Assembly: GCF_015832195.1 (NCBI RefSeq)
Contig: NC_052045.1
Coordinates: 1,488,001-1,552,000, forward strand
Length of the DNA: 64,000 bases
Direction: 5' to 3'
Source: Motacilla alba alba
Taxonomy: Eukaryota; Chordata; Aves; Passeriformes; Motacillidae
A program made the position numbers and the translations under genes. The notes beneath the pieces are model-generated. The model made no database searches and was not told where the DNA came from. It saw only the letters and a list, made by a program, of their open reading frames with translations. Below are positions 12,395-25,255 of this stretch, piece after piece. Within the stretch, counting starts at the first letter, position 1. Each line of letters begins with the position of its first letter.

Positions 12395-13889
12395 AAAATT
12401 TAGAGTCAGCAAATAGAAGATGCAAGGAGAAATGGGAACACGAGCAGGGCTGGAATTCAGACAGGAGGAAAGCCCAAAGAGTGAAGTGTGTGAGAATGGT
12501 AGAATTATGAGGTGACACAAACTCAAATTGCTCACATTTCTATAAAGCTCTGTGTGCATTTTGCAAATCTGACATTTACAAAGTGGTAAGGAACTGGAGG
12601 CAGCCTAAACTAAATTACAGAAAGAAATGTCAGAGCTTGGAAAAGGAAACCCCCAAAGAATCCAGCTAGCTGTGCCCTGAGGGTGAGTTGGTGAGGGAGC
12701 TGAGGAAGGGTTAAATTGGCAGCGTTGGGTGGCAAGAATGAATAATTCTCTCTTACTGGAATGACAGAAGGCTGACCATTTAATAACACTCTGTGAAACA
12801 AAAGGGATATCGAATTGATAGCAATGTGAGGGAAATTCCCCTGTTCATGGAGGCTTGTGTTCATTCCTTTTGAGTGCCACAAGAACGAGGGAAATTCAGG
12901 TGGATCTCAAAAGCCACTTCAGAGAAAACGTTCAGGTTCTGCTGGAAATATAAACCATGCTCAGAATGCAATGTCATGCAGGAGAAATGCATTAGAAAAT
13001 ACATTAGAAAATCTGTAATGATGAAACAAATAAGAGGAAAATACAGGTTATCACCAGAAGAGATGCTTTGATATTCCCCTTCAAAGAACCAGCATTTCTT
13101 TTTGGAACATTATTAGACTTCTTCAAACTTTTGCTCTTTCAAGGGTTTCCTTCTGGATTTTTTTAACATTAGTACTATTTTTTACTAAAATATTTCTTTT
13201 TTGCATCCTAATAAAACCTTTAAAACTGGTGCTTGAGTAGATTTTTGTTCCACGTGGAATATCCTGAAATTCTTTAAAATAACTTTACAGCTTAAGAAAG
13301 TGATGGTGTATATGTCATTTTTTTCATAAAATAATGCTTTTAGGAAAAAAAATGGAATTGCACAGACAAAAAATAAGGGCATCCTCAAGTGAAATGAAAA
13401 AACAATAAATTTAAATCTCTTTACAAGTCATTCTCTTCATATTTTATTTCTCATTCAGTAAATCAGCAACCCATGGATTTTCACCTGTAAAATACTGCTG
13501 CAGGAAATTGCTCAATATGAATTATAAAGAGAACAGTTTAGTTAATTAAAAGTTTGAGTAAGTAACAAGTTACTTAGACAACTAAATCCCAATTTGAAGA
13601 TAATTTATCCACTTTGCCTGTCTCATGAAAAATAAATGGAAAAAGACTCATACAGACTTTAAATCACCTCTGCAGATATGGCTTGGGTGGGTTTAAATGT
13701 GCTTTACCAAAACCCATTTTTAAAACTGAATAATGCTGTACCCAAGTGCTTTTTTTGATGTCACCGTATTCTGAACTGCTGCATTTCTGCTGTCAGACTG
13801 GCAAGAGGCAGCAGCCTAATGACAGCAGCTAATTACTGCTGGAGTGCCCAGAACCCTGTCAAACAGCAGCACGAGCCTGCATTTCTGGT
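12393..13889. other. Unique non-coding sequence, about 1.5 kb
   Basis: AT-rich unique sequence in which no repeat, RNA gene or exon was recognised. Reading frames are all below 95 codons. Confidence 0.55.
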
Positions 13890-13894
13890 AGTAC

Positions 13895-14078
13895 GTATTT
13901 AATTACAATTATCTGTTTCGTAACAATTACCTATTTAGTAACAATTATCTTTTCCTGACAATTCCCTATTTAATAACAGTTCCCTTTCCATGACAATTCC
14001 CTATTTAATAACAATTCTCTTTCCATGACAATTCCCTATTTAATAACAATTCCCTTTCCAGAACAATTCCCTATTTCA
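13895..14078 (+). repeat. 18/36-bp tandem repeat
   Basis: About ten half-units alternate between TATTTAATAACAATTCCC and TTTCCATGACAATTCCC types. The basic period is about 18 bp and a clearer higher-order period is 36 bp. The left copies (from about 13895) are more diverged (TGTTTCGTAACAATTACC) than the right copies, which indicates that the array grew toward the right end. Confidence 0.9.
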
Positions 14079-14387
14079 TTTCCAGCAGCAGTTTCTCTCT
14101 GAGCTCTGGTGTAGCTGGACCCTGGCAGAGCAGGTGCCAGCCAGGACAAGATGACAGCATGGCACAGACCCTTTGAAATGCCAAAAAAAAATCCAATAAT
14201 CAGATAAATAAGACCCAGGGTGCTGCTGTGGAAGGAGAACAGCTCCACCCCTTCTCTAGGAGGGGATTTTGCAGCCCAGGTTGGCTTCTCTCTGCACAGA
14301 ATCTGCTGGGCAAGGTCTGAGAACTCCAGGATTTCCCCTGGCATCTCCCCAGGAGTCAATCCCAGTGGCACAGGAATGTCCTCTCAT
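14079..14387. other. Unique spacer between two arrays
   Basis: About 310 bp of unique sequence with moderate GC content. A 111-codon minus-strand frame spans it but contains nothing recognisable. Confidence 0.5.
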
Positions 14388-14752
14388 AAATAATACTATA
14401 TAATTATGTAATATATAATATTATTATATATTCATTATATAATATTATTATATATAATTATATATTGTGTAATATATAATATTATTATATATAATATTAT
14501 AATATATAATATATAATATTATTATATATATAATATAAATATTATATAATATTGTACAATATGTAATTTTATATATATATAATTTTTGTATATGTATATA
14601 TATACATATATATATATACACACACACATATATATATGTGTGTATATAATATATATACATATATATATAATATAATATATAATATATAATATATTATATA
14701 ATAATATATAATATATATATAATTCATAATTATATGATTATATAATTGGTAT
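14388..14752. repeat. TA-rich array, about 365 bp
   Basis: The array is almost entirely A and T, with mixed ATATA, TTATTATA and TAATATA motifs. A small (CA)n/(TG)n interruption lies at about 14619-14643. Several stretches are self-complementary. It is one of the two longest pure AT tracts in the window. Confidence 0.95.
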
Positions 14753-15243
14753 TATTCTCCCCTGGAGCTGTGCCAGGCTCGGGCTCAACAGGTTTGAAGT
14801 TCCCCGCTGTTTTGAAGTTGTCCCTCTTGTTTTTCTCCTGAGTGAGGTGTTTCTGCCAGCTCGTTTCTCTGCCCTGCTCGACACTCGAGGTTCCCTAAGC
14901 AGCAGCAGCAGCAGCAGCAGCATTGCTGGCTCGCTCCCCTTGGCTGAACTGCAAACTGAGAGCAGAGCTGGGAGGCAGCACTTGGCTGCTGGAAGGCACC
15001 CACGGCTCGGAGTGGAACGCCGTGCAAACCTTCTCCAGCTGTTCTGCACAGCTCCTGGAAGGCTCCTGCTCTGCTCCTCACTCCAAGTGTGTTCTATCCT
15101 CTGCTCTGGCACCGGGGAGCTTTCAGCTGGCTTGTGGAGTTATCACAAAGAAAACCTCCCCCAACGGGAAAATTCAGGCTGTCCGTGCAGCAGGAACAGG
15201 GCAAAGAGAACAAATATTATCTGAAAACTCTCAGCGCTGGTAA
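14753..15243. other. GC-richer island with overlapping short frames
   Basis: Directly after the TA array the composition becomes GC-richer. Frames of 125 and 106 codons are open on the plus strand (14847-15224 and 14923-15243) and frames of 124 and 98 codons on the minus strand. The plus frame includes a Ser run encoded by AGC repeats. No known domain, splice-site pair or codon bias is evident, and overlapping open frames on both strands argue for composition rather than coding. A short exon or lncRNA exon cannot be excluded. Confidence 0.3.
14898..14921 (+). repeat. (AGC)8 microsatellite
   Basis: Eight uninterrupted AGC units. The repeat can be read as poly-Ser, poly-Ala or poly-Gln on this strand, or poly-Leu, poly-Ala or poly-Cys on the other, which explains the homopolymer runs in the short frames that cross it. 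Confidence 0.97.
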
Positions 15244-17084
15244 TTTGTGAATATTTGTAAAACAGACCCAGAGCCAAGGGAATTGTCATCTGTACAGAAC
15301 TGATTGGAACAAATTGGTTTTCTAAAATTAACTTTTAAAGAGCTTCCGTTATGACCTGACAAAGTGTGGGGTTTTTCTGAAGCACTCATTGGGAGGGTAC
15401 TGGAAATTCCAATTGCATTATTACAGAGACAGGGCAAAAAGAGAAGCCAGAAAAATAGGACAGAAAGATGAAAAAGACATAAAATTAAGCCAGAGGAAAT
15501 AACAAAATGCTATGGAATCTATAAAAATATGCAATGGATGTGTTCAATTCCTCCAGTAGGAGGGTTGTTTTTTGGGGTTTTTTTGTTTTTTTGGTGACAT
15601 TCAGGGAAATTTAGCATTTTGTTATGTGAAAAAATAAAGCTTAAACTATTGAGCTGTTCCATATCTGGGCAACGGTACCATAAAAAGAAATTATCTCCAT
15701 GGTGTCCCAGTTTAACTCATTTGTAGCAACCTGAGCTGCACCAGGTTTCATGAGGAGAGCACTAAAATGAGGAAAAACAGCACAAATGTTTTGGAAACAA
15801 AAACAAACCCAGATTTTACTGTGACTCCACACGACCCTGGGCTGTGGTGAGACTCAAACAGAACCAGGGCTCCCAAAGGTGGGGTACAAAGGAGCAAATG
15901 TCCAGGAATTCTCCAAGGAAATTCCGAGGCTTTTAGTATTTTTTCCTTAGAAGTCTAAAATATAAAGAAGCCATTTCTGCATAGGAAACCTCTCCAAGCA
16001 GGAAAAACTTCACAGTTAGGTCAACCCTGAAACCGTGAGGAGCTCGTGGAGGGAACAGGAGAAGCAATCCCAGCACCAAAAACCCAAATTAAAATGAAAT
16101 CCCCTCACTCGTAACTCCTCACTCCACCCTTTATGAAATCCTCCATGCCAAAAATACAATTAAACTCAGATTCCATCCCTTGGTTGTCTCCTGACTATTT
16201 AAAAGCCGATTATTGTCATTGTCTGTGAGAAATCAATCATCCACTCGAGCTGGCTCTTTGCTGAAAGCCTGTTTGGTTTTCTTTGCCCTGCACTGAAATC
16301 AATGGAAGTGTGCCAAGAATCATCAAAACAAGTTTCTGTGACTGCTGGCATAAACTGAGATGAAATCCCTTTGTTTCAGGAATGTCCTGGATATAATAAA
16401 AGCATTTGTGCTACAACTGCCGTTCAGAAGGATGTAAATAATATCTCAGCCACAACTAGCTGTTCACCTTTATTTTCCACGGGTGAAAGGCACTGGCATG
16501 AACCCTGCCTTCCTGCCCCAGTTCTGTGTGTTAAAATATCCTGAAAGCAGAGAACAGTGGAAAGGCCCCTGTCATCCCCCAGTGCTACAGATGATCACGG
16601 AGAAGAACAGAAATCCAAACCCCCCTCATTTTCCACTCTGTGCACTGACAGCAACAGAAACCCAACATGCTGATCAAGACACAAGACTGCTAGCAGGGCA
16701 CAATCTTCTCTGCCAAATTAGACTCCAAATATGAAAGTTAAAAACTAGAGAGTCAGAAATAACCAAATATCCAAATACACTGCTAAAAATATGATTAATA
16801 TTCCTTGTACAAAGTTATTTATTTAAATGTATTTATTTAAAATATTTAACCAGGAAATTACCATCAAGATTAAAAGAATTACACTTAGCCTACAGCAACA
16901 ATATGCTAACGTTGCCAGCTCTTAAAGGCTAATAATTTACATGAGGGACATATCTAAGCACAGCAGATATTAGCAAGGATGTAATTAGGGATGTTAGCAG
17001 GAGAATTCACCCACGGGTGATGGAAGTGGGCAAAGAGGACAATTCACCTGCAGGAGCAAAGGCACTGGTGGGGAACTCTCCAAA
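15244..17084. other. Unique non-coding sequence, about 1.8 kb
   Basis: No repeats or exons were recognised. The part at 16790-17000 is AT-rich, repeat-poor and has several TAAT/ATTA cores, a texture sometimes seen in conserved enhancers. That is not evidence on its own. Confidence 0.5.
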
Positions 17085-17170
17085 GCCACCAGGATGCACT
17101 GCCCGTGGCAGGGGCTGGCACTGGGGGAGGTTCCAGCCTGGGATTCTGGAATTCTGGGATTCCATGAATG
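17085..17170 (+). mobile_element. Possible decayed CR1 3' tail
   Basis: The sequence GTGGCAGGGGCTGGCACTGG is followed by GGTTCCAGCCTGGGATTCTGGAATTCTGGGATTCCATGA. This loosely follows the end of CR1 (GGCAGGG..TTGGAAC..., then the ATTCTATGA terminal motif). The body that would confirm it, TTTAAGGTCCC, is missing, so this is a weak call. Confidence 0.3.
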
Positions 17171-17261
17171 CAAATCCTTCTGGGGAGTGCCAAATGTCTC
17201 TGGAGGGGAAGGTGCCACAGGGAGCAGCATTCTGGCTGGGCATGTGGGACTTCATCCAACT

Positions 17262-17310
17262 CCCTCTTGGGAAAAGGGTAATTCCCTCTTGGAAAAAGGG
17301 TAATTCCATC
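17262..17310 (+). repeat. 22-bp direct duplication
   Basis: CCCTCTTGGGAAAAGGGTAATT is followed at once by a near-identical copy with one substitution (17284-17305). It is a local slippage or duplication event in GC-richer sequence. Confidence 0.85.
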
Positions 17311-19756
17311 AGTGAAGAGCTTTTCCTCGCGGCAGCGTGTGCCCTCTGGCAGCCTCCAGGCTGGTGCCAGCGGGCAGGGGAGCTGGCAAAGCCCTGGAGA
17401 GGCAGGGCAAAGCTGGCAGGAGCTGCTGGTCCCCCTGCAAGGGCAGTGGGGCTCAGCCTGCGCTCAGTGCTCAGGGGAGAGCCGGGGCTCTGGCTGCTCT
17501 CTGCAGGAACCCTTCACTCCTGCCCTGGCTGAAGGGTGAATCCATCACCTCCCGCTCCTGACTCACCCACTCTCAGTGCTCTAAGGGTTTGCTGACTTCT
17601 CACTGAGGAGGAGATGAGGAACAATTCAGTGTAGGTGCTCTTACATCAAGAGAAAGAAAGTCAATAGCCTTTTGCTAAGGCCCTGAATTAATTCTCTCCA
17701 GACACTTCTGCACCTGTCTGTCCCTGGCCTTGCAGACACATCCTGAATCAGCCAGGAATTCCCTCCTCTTTTCCATACCCTGGGAACGGCACCCTTCCCT
17801 TCCCAGGCACTGGAGTGCGGACTGTGCTATTAGACAAAACACGTTTTAAATAAAAACATGGAGACGTTCTCATCACACGCCCTCAGTTCACCTCGGCTCT
17901 TAAACTAATCTCCTGTTGAGCTATAACATTCTGCAATTTCATGTACACTCTGTGTCCTGTGGAAGATGAAATGTGGGCTCTGTCATTGAATGCACCTGGA
18001 AAATCCTTCGGTGACAATTAATATCAAAACAGTTTCCATTCAGGGAAGCAAATATTTAAATTTAAACTTAATTTTTTTCATCCAGAAATTTAGAAAAGCT
18101 CAGCTCTGGCTCAGGAAATGCCTCAAGAACTGAAGGCTGGAGATTAGGAAAATGCTCACAGGGACCCCACTGGTTGTGGTCCTGTCATTGTCCCCGTGTT
18201 TTCACTGCTGTCCCTGCAGCAGTGTCCTCTACACCATAATATACAACACTACAGCCTCAAGAAATGGTGAAGTTTTTTATAAGAAATAGCTCAGACTCAG
18301 TTGTATCTCCATGGCATTCATATTTTGAAATGATGTTTTTTTTTCCAAGTGGGAATTGTAGTCAATGAGAAGAGGGTGAAGGTTGTGTGAGGCAGAGGAG
18401 AGACAGGAATCCATTAATTTGTGTTACCAAATGCAAGAGTGTGATTTATGGACAGCAGGAAATGAAGGACTCTGAAGTCCTGTGAGCAAGAGAGTACTGC
18501 TAACTGAAAAGTTAAAAGATACAATTCCCCTGGGATATTCCCTGTAAACACTTCCATTTTCATCGAAGCAATGAATGTTCCTGTAGCAAACACGTTTTGC
18601 TGCCAGTCTGATGTTGGCACCTGGCTTTCCAGCCACCACCCAAGGTTTTACTTCTCCGAGTGCAAATGGGATTCTCAGAATAGAGAGGTGGAACCTGGAC
18701 TCTTCCTGAACTTTTTTCCTTTAAAAATCACTTCAGGAGAAGGTAATAAATGTGACTTACCTCACTGCTGAGAAGATCTGTGCTCCATTAAAGTTAAGCT
18801 GTGGAAGTGCCATTCGGCAGAGTTTTTCATAACCTCAATTGTGCCCTGAGTCATTCCATCCCTCCCACCCCGGGGCGCGATGAGCACCCAACACAGAGAC
18901 AAATCCCAGCCTAAACAGAGAGAAATTATCAAATAGCATTTCTACAGGAGAGCATCCTCTGAGAGTGCTTCCAAATGATATAAATCACCCATTCTAACAG
19001 CACGTTCCCCCTGCCAGTTCTGGTTCCTCTGCATGTGTTCATATGGCCGTGGCACAACACTGCATTCAGATAGGTTCAAAAATCCCATTTTTCAGCTCCT
19101 ACAACAGGTAACACTAATTATGAAAAGAATTGATTTGGCATCTACATTTAACACATCTCCAAGCATAAAACTTAATTATCTTATCTGAGGATACTTGGCA
19201 TTTATTAATAAATGCAATACAATTTATAATACATCATTCTGGACATGTTTCAGTCTACCTCTAAGAAAAATTTACCTATTTCAATCTTGTAAATTCTGCT
19301 TTATCTCCCAATGTCACCCAGCAGAATTGAGAGAGTAGTCAGAAATGGAGTAGGGAGCTCATAAGAACAAATTGGATTTCTAATTTAAAACTGGAATCAA
19401 ACCCATTATTCAGTGCTATATTATTTTATTCTTTTGGAGAAGGGCAAAACCTTTCAGCTCCTCAGTTATATATAGTTTTCTACTTCCCCTCCCTAGTGAC
19501 AAATAGATTAGTTGAGGCAATTTCTCTCCATTAAAGGTTTTGCAGCTGACACTGTAATGCAGCCACTGCTCGAGTTACCCTTCAGGGGAGCCCTTTCTAA
19601 TGCAAGGTAACAGAAGGATTTGCATTTGTCACTTCAGCTGAGCACGGCCCTCATTGCTCCCTCCCCTTGTCCCACCTGATCCTGCTCAGCCAAGGAAACA
19701 AAACATCGGGGGGGATTTTTCTTTTTGTTAGTAAAAGTTAATTTACAAATTTATGC
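17311..19756. other. Unique non-coding sequence, about 2.4 kb
   Basis: The left end (17311-17560) is GC-rich and has several overlapping frames of up to 171 codons with low-information composition. The rest is AT-rich and unique. The part at 19500-19640 is repeat-poor and mixes CAGCTG, TAAT and CTCGAG motifs. No exon, RNA gene or transposon was recognised. Confidence 0.5.
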
Positions 19757-19819
19757 AAAAAAAACCAAACACCAAAACAAACCAAAAAAAAAAAAAACAA
19801 AACAAAAAAACCCAAAACC
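19757..19819 (+). repeat. A-rich simple repeat (AAAACC type)
   Basis: A run of A with C pairs interspersed (AAAAACC and AACAAAAC types), about 63 bp long. No retroposon body lies upstream, so I do not read it as a SINE or processed-transcript tail. Confidence 0.85.
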
Positions 19820-22800
19820 CGAGAGCTTTTGAGGTAAAAATAAAAATGAAGAAAAATAAATTAAATTTATTTTGAGGACAAATTAAGAAAAATGCAAGTT
19901 ATATCATAATGACAGACTAAGGGGCATGAAATATGGACAGCTGAGCAGGAAAGAGGGACAGGAGACTTCCTAAGACGAGGGGAGAAATTTGATTTTTCCT
20001 AAGAGCTGCCCAAGTTCAGATTGGAGCTGTGAGAGCCAAGCCCACAATATATTATGTAACACAGTGAGCCTGGAAAGAGTTGCCCTTAGAATGACTTATT
20101 TTAAAAAAACCCAGGTTTTAAAATAAAAACCTGAAGCAGAGAGAAAGAGTGTGATTAACATAGAGAGATTCTAAAGATGCATCTGTTCTTCATGTGAGTA
20201 TTGACACCAAGGCTGGTATTTTCCCTCAGGGCATTTTGGATGCCCCAGTGTGCCAGCCCAGGCCACTGTCCCACTTGCTTGCCTCCAAAAAAAGATTCTT
20301 ATTAAGACTTCACCAGGAAGGCATGACATGAATGTTCCCTGCCAAAACCTCATTTCCTCAAAATTGTTTTCACTCTGACTCAGAGTAGACATTTCTTTTC
20401 TGCTTGCTATCAGCCACAGAAGCCAAATTTTGGTTAGTGTCAGCTAGGAGCAAATAGTGGATTAATCATGATGGAAAATGGGTTTTTTTCTTTAGGATGC
20501 ACTTTGCAAGGTTTCTTTAAAATCAAACAAAAAGAAAACACAATTGTTTACTGAACCTTACATCAGAAAGAAGAAACATAATGATTTTACCTGTGATTAA
20601 TTCCATTACTGGTGGTTAAATAAACAGAAATGAGCATTTACCCACAGAAATCTTGTGTCAATAGAGACTTCAGCGGGGAGAACCCCCTGGGCCAGTGAAA
20701 TCCCTGCAGTAAATCTGCAGGCAGAAAATGTTCCCTGCTCCCCACTGGCCACTTGAGCCATCAGGCAGCTGCTGATCCCCAAGCTGAGCGACTCTGGACA
20801 CTGCTCAGCTCTCCCTTCCCTGCCCAGCAGCTGCCCCAGGCTCAGACACAGAACACACAGCGGGGAGAAATTCCCAACGGTTTCACTACAAACTGGGAAT
20901 TCATGATCTTCATCATTTCATGGCTCCCACTCATTGGGCAGTAGGGATAAAACCTTTTCTTTGCCTCCTATCTATGCCATAATTATCTCTAGCACGTATG
21001 AATTAATGCAGTTATTACTCCAAACCCCCATTCATAGAAACAGAGATCACAGAAGCCCTTGGCAGTTTCCCTGGGAGTCACAGGACAATTGTGGCATTTC
21101 CTGGTTGCAATCCGTTCACTTTGCCCCAGGAGATCTGACTAAACCTTTTCTAGTTTCTCCACAAAGAGACCTTTCCAAAGGCTCTCCAGATTCTTCCAAA
21201 GGGCAGGCCACGTTAAGAGGTGAAAAATGCTTTTGTCTCCCCCTGAAATTCTCACAAATTCTCACTGCCCACAGAGCTGCCTCCTGGTTTCATCTCAGGC
21301 AAATCTCATTCCACTTGACATGGAGGTATATATTCAATAACCATGTCAACTTTGAATTCTACCTTTGCATCAAATTTGATTTGGTGTGATATTTATTAAA
21401 TCACTGGATAAATTGCCCACACAGTACAATAACCAGGATTATGCCCTTCGTCTCTCAAAGAAAACAGATTACAGTATTGATTCAGATGAAGTAATAAGGG
21501 GAACAAGTTTTGCACACCCCAAAATGACTTGTGTGGGAGTGCAGTTATTGTAGGAGATGTCACACCTGTCCCACACTGCTCTGTAGCCTACCAGGGCTAC
21601 TGTGAGATAAGTAAAAGCAGGTATAAAAGGCATTGTAGGAGAAAAAAAAATGCAAATCTGTTACAGTAATCTCATCTCTGTGTCAGAAAGAAAATACACA
21701 TTTAAAACACTTGAAGCTTCTCTGGTATGTGCAAGGAACTGGGACGTGAACAAGAAAATTTCTTAGAAGAAAATTGCATCCTCACTTATTTCCTAATCAT
21801 ATTAATAGCTCTTCTTTGTACCTATTGCAGCTTGAAGTGGTTTCTTTTAAAAGATCACAATCAGGATGGTGAATAAAAGTTCAGCTGAGTTCATCACAGT
21901 GTGGATAATAAATTTACAGTGGCAGAATTATCCTGGTACCAAACACATCGTGGTATTTAATGCCGAGTTGGAAAATATCAACTTTTTTGACAATGAAGGC
22001 ACAGGACGACCAAATGGCAGCTAAAGGGCACAAACACTGCAATTATTCACTGCTGCATCCCCAGCTTTCAGTGCAGTGCCTGGGAACTGGAGCCCTGGGC
22101 AGGGCTGAGGTGTGCACAGCCCTTCACAGGGCACAAGGCTCCCCTCAGAGCAGGAGCAATTAATTCATTCATTCATTCATTAATCCTCAGAGCAGGATTA
22201 AAAACGCCCAGCACTGGCTGGGACCCACAGGTGGATCAGCCCCAGGAGATGGAGCCTCAGGTCCTGCCCCTGGGCACGAGGAAGGAATGCACAATTGTGC
22301 CAGAGAGGAGCTCTGGAGAAATGAGCTGACGGGACACAGACCCAGGGAAATGCTGGCAGAAGCTGTGCAGCTGTGGGGGTCAGAGACAGTTTGAAACACC
22401 CACAGGCCTAATTTTGAGCTCTGCCTTACTGAAAAAGGTCCAAACCTTTACATCCCACCTCCCAGGAGAGGCCACTCTCTCCCTCTCACTGACACAAAGC
22501 AAATAGGAGATACGTTTAGACCCAAAAAAAAAATAAAATACAGCAGCAGGGGAATTTAAGCTCTGCACCCCATGAACTCCAGATTTAATTCTTTGCTACC
22601 AAGACTTGGATCTTTGAAATGCCAAGGTGCAGTCCAAACCCTGTATTCTCATCCTCCTGTGTTGGGAATCAGCTGCAAAGTGGGTCCAACCCAGTGGAAG
22701 TCCTGGGTCAGGGAGACTTAATTCTTACCTATTAACTGACAGCATCACAGCTGAGTAAGAAGGGATTTCCAAGTGCTTTGAGTCAATGAGTTCTCTTTAG

Positions 22801-25230
22801 TCAATGAAACTTTAAATGCTAAATATTAATAGTAGGAGGAATTTCCTTTTTTTAAAATAATAGAATGTAAAATGGAAGTTACAGGCACCTTGGACTTCTG
22901 AAATAAGATTTGCAGCCTCAAGAAGAAGAGCAAAACAGGAGAGTTCCAGTGAGTTATTAGTGATTAGATCTTTCTTTAAAAGGCACTTCTAGCAGGGAAC
23001 AATCCATGGAAATAGCCCAGCCAAAGGGCAGCTGGACCCTCTGTGCTGAGAGACACCCATACTGTGATGGGATAACTGCAGTCTTTCATTATGGAACATT
23101 CATTCAGCCTTGCTCCCAAACCTCTCCCGGTTTAAATTATCCCAATGTGAAAAGAAAATCTTTTATATCAATAGCAAGAAGCCACAAGTCTTGATAATGA
23201 TGACAGTCAGACAGACATCGAGCCATAAATACTGAAAACAGCGAAACATTTTGGGACCAGAAGAGAAAACAAACAAGCCCAAAAGCCCAGATTTTTCCAG
23301 GAACTGACCCAGAATCTCCAGGCAATCAACAGCAGTGCCAGGGCTGACCCCAGCCCTGTGACAAAACCCCTGGGACCTCATTTTAAGCAAATTGAGCAAA
23401 ATTAAATATTACCACCAAACACTAATAGATAACTCTACGAGTCAATTAAAAAAGAAACACCTCCAAGGAAATTTCATCCATAAAGATTTCTGAGGAACAA
23501 ATACGATCATTTCCAAGTGATAAACTTCACTGTTGTTACATTCTTTTGCTAATTGCTTTTGCTTTCTTGTAAATTGTTTTGATTTTTCAATTTCAATTAG
23601 TAGCCTCAGCAAGGTGTGAACTCAGACAACCTTGCTATTCCGTTATTCTACTCCAACAAGAACTCTTCTGCATATTTATTTTGAGAATGCTACTCAGATT
23701 AATTACTGGATTATTTATCTGGAAGGCTGATGGAAGTGATATTTTTCCCCCATATTGACACTGTGAAGTGGTGTAAGCCCATTGAAATGGAAGGAGTGGA
23801 GCCTCTTTCTACCAACTGAGAATCCATCCGTGTGAAGCAAAGCAAAATTTTCCCTCTGGGCTCTATCTTTATTGGTAACTCAAACTAGTATCTAAAATCT
23901 ATACTGTAAGAGAAATATTCCCTGGGAATTTTTCATTGGGAAGATCTGTTCCTTCTGCTCAAAGATCCTTCTCCTTATGCCCATCCCAGTTAATGCCAAC
24001 AAACCACACTCAGCTCGATCAGTCTCAGAAAATAAATGTAGCATATCTCGGCATTAATGGTATGGATCAATAGAAGAAGCACATTATAAATCCAAGAAGA
24101 AAATAGAAATAAAGCTTAAATACCATTAAAATCCATAATGCCTTTCTTTTACAAGCCATTTATCAGGAACAGCGGGTGTTGTAGCCCACATGTGCAATTC
24201 TGCATGGGGAATTTTACAACACCGTGTGCACAACTTCAGGAAATCAAAGAAAAAAATGAAAAAATAAGTTTAAACAACTAGAATTTGAATTATTTAAACT
24301 AGAATTTTAATTAATTATCACTGTTTAATCTATGAAGATTTGAACACAAGTTAAATGGATTTGGAGAGGCAGAAATATTAACAACTCCTGAATTCTCCTG
24401 CTGAAAGACATGACAACTGTGAGAGCAAATTCTCAACCTTTATCTTCAATGAACTGCCTTTAATGGTATCAGGTAATTTCAACTTTGATCAAAAAAATCA
24501 AACCCCTGTGCTGACAAGAACAATTTTGAGCTGTAACAGTGACGAGGGCAGAGCAGAGCTCTTGGTTTTCAGATGAGTTAAACCACGACTGAGCACAAGC
24601 CTTGCAGCAATCCAGCTTCTGCTCGCCTTCCAGGTTTACCTCAAATCCTTTCCACCCCCAAATGAGCAGGTATTCCTTCCACCTTTCTGTGTAAATGCAG
24701 GAGAGGACAGTGCTCTGTTCTGAACGATCCCTCCTAAGCCCTTTTTGATTTTGATACACTGATTTATATTCTAAAAACTGCTGTCACACGGGGTTGGTCT
24801 CAGGTATCGAGTAGCAATTTCTGAAACGCATTCAAAAGTAAACAATCCACTTTTCACATCCAGACATTTCATCCTGTAAACAAGAGAAGACACTTGCACC
24901 AAAATAATCTGCAATTTGCACCGAGAACACACCAGATCAAAAGGGTACTTACATGAGATTGTGCTGAGGCCAAGGCAAGGGAGAGCGAGTTCCTCCAGTC
25001 AAACTGCACTTCTTGATTTATCCAGAAACCTCTGGCCTGGAAGTTGAGGACAAGATGGAACAATTTTAGTTCTGATAACATTCTTCCTGTGACCTGTAGC
25101 TTCAGCTAAGTAATTACAGTGGCCTTGGCAAATATGAGTTAAGCAGTGTTGCCATGCCAACACACGTCCTTCTCCTTTCAAATATTTCACTGCTCCAGAC
25201 ACTCTGAGCTTGGAACACACTTCCCACCAG
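19820..25230. other. Unique non-coding sequence, about 5.4 kb
   Basis: Unique, mostly AT-rich sequence with a short (ATTC)n run near 22160-22181 and a short A run near 22525. A plus-strand frame of 151 codons (20934-21389) and several others under 100 codons show no known domain, consistent with chance. The part at 24020-24240 is a repeat-poor, AT-rich block that could be a conserved element, but nothing here proves it. Confidence 0.5.
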
Positions 25231-25255
25231 TCAGACTCCTATGGGAGTCTCTTTT

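Noticed and set aside
17017..17532. 171-codon plus-strand frame in GC-rich DNA
   Set aside because: Overlapped by several other open frames on both strands in the same GC-rich block, and it covers a 22-bp duplication and a possible CR1 tail.
19757..19819. SINE or processed-pseudogene tail
   Set aside because: The A-rich run has no recognisable retroposon body or target duplication next to it, so it is treated as a simple repeat.
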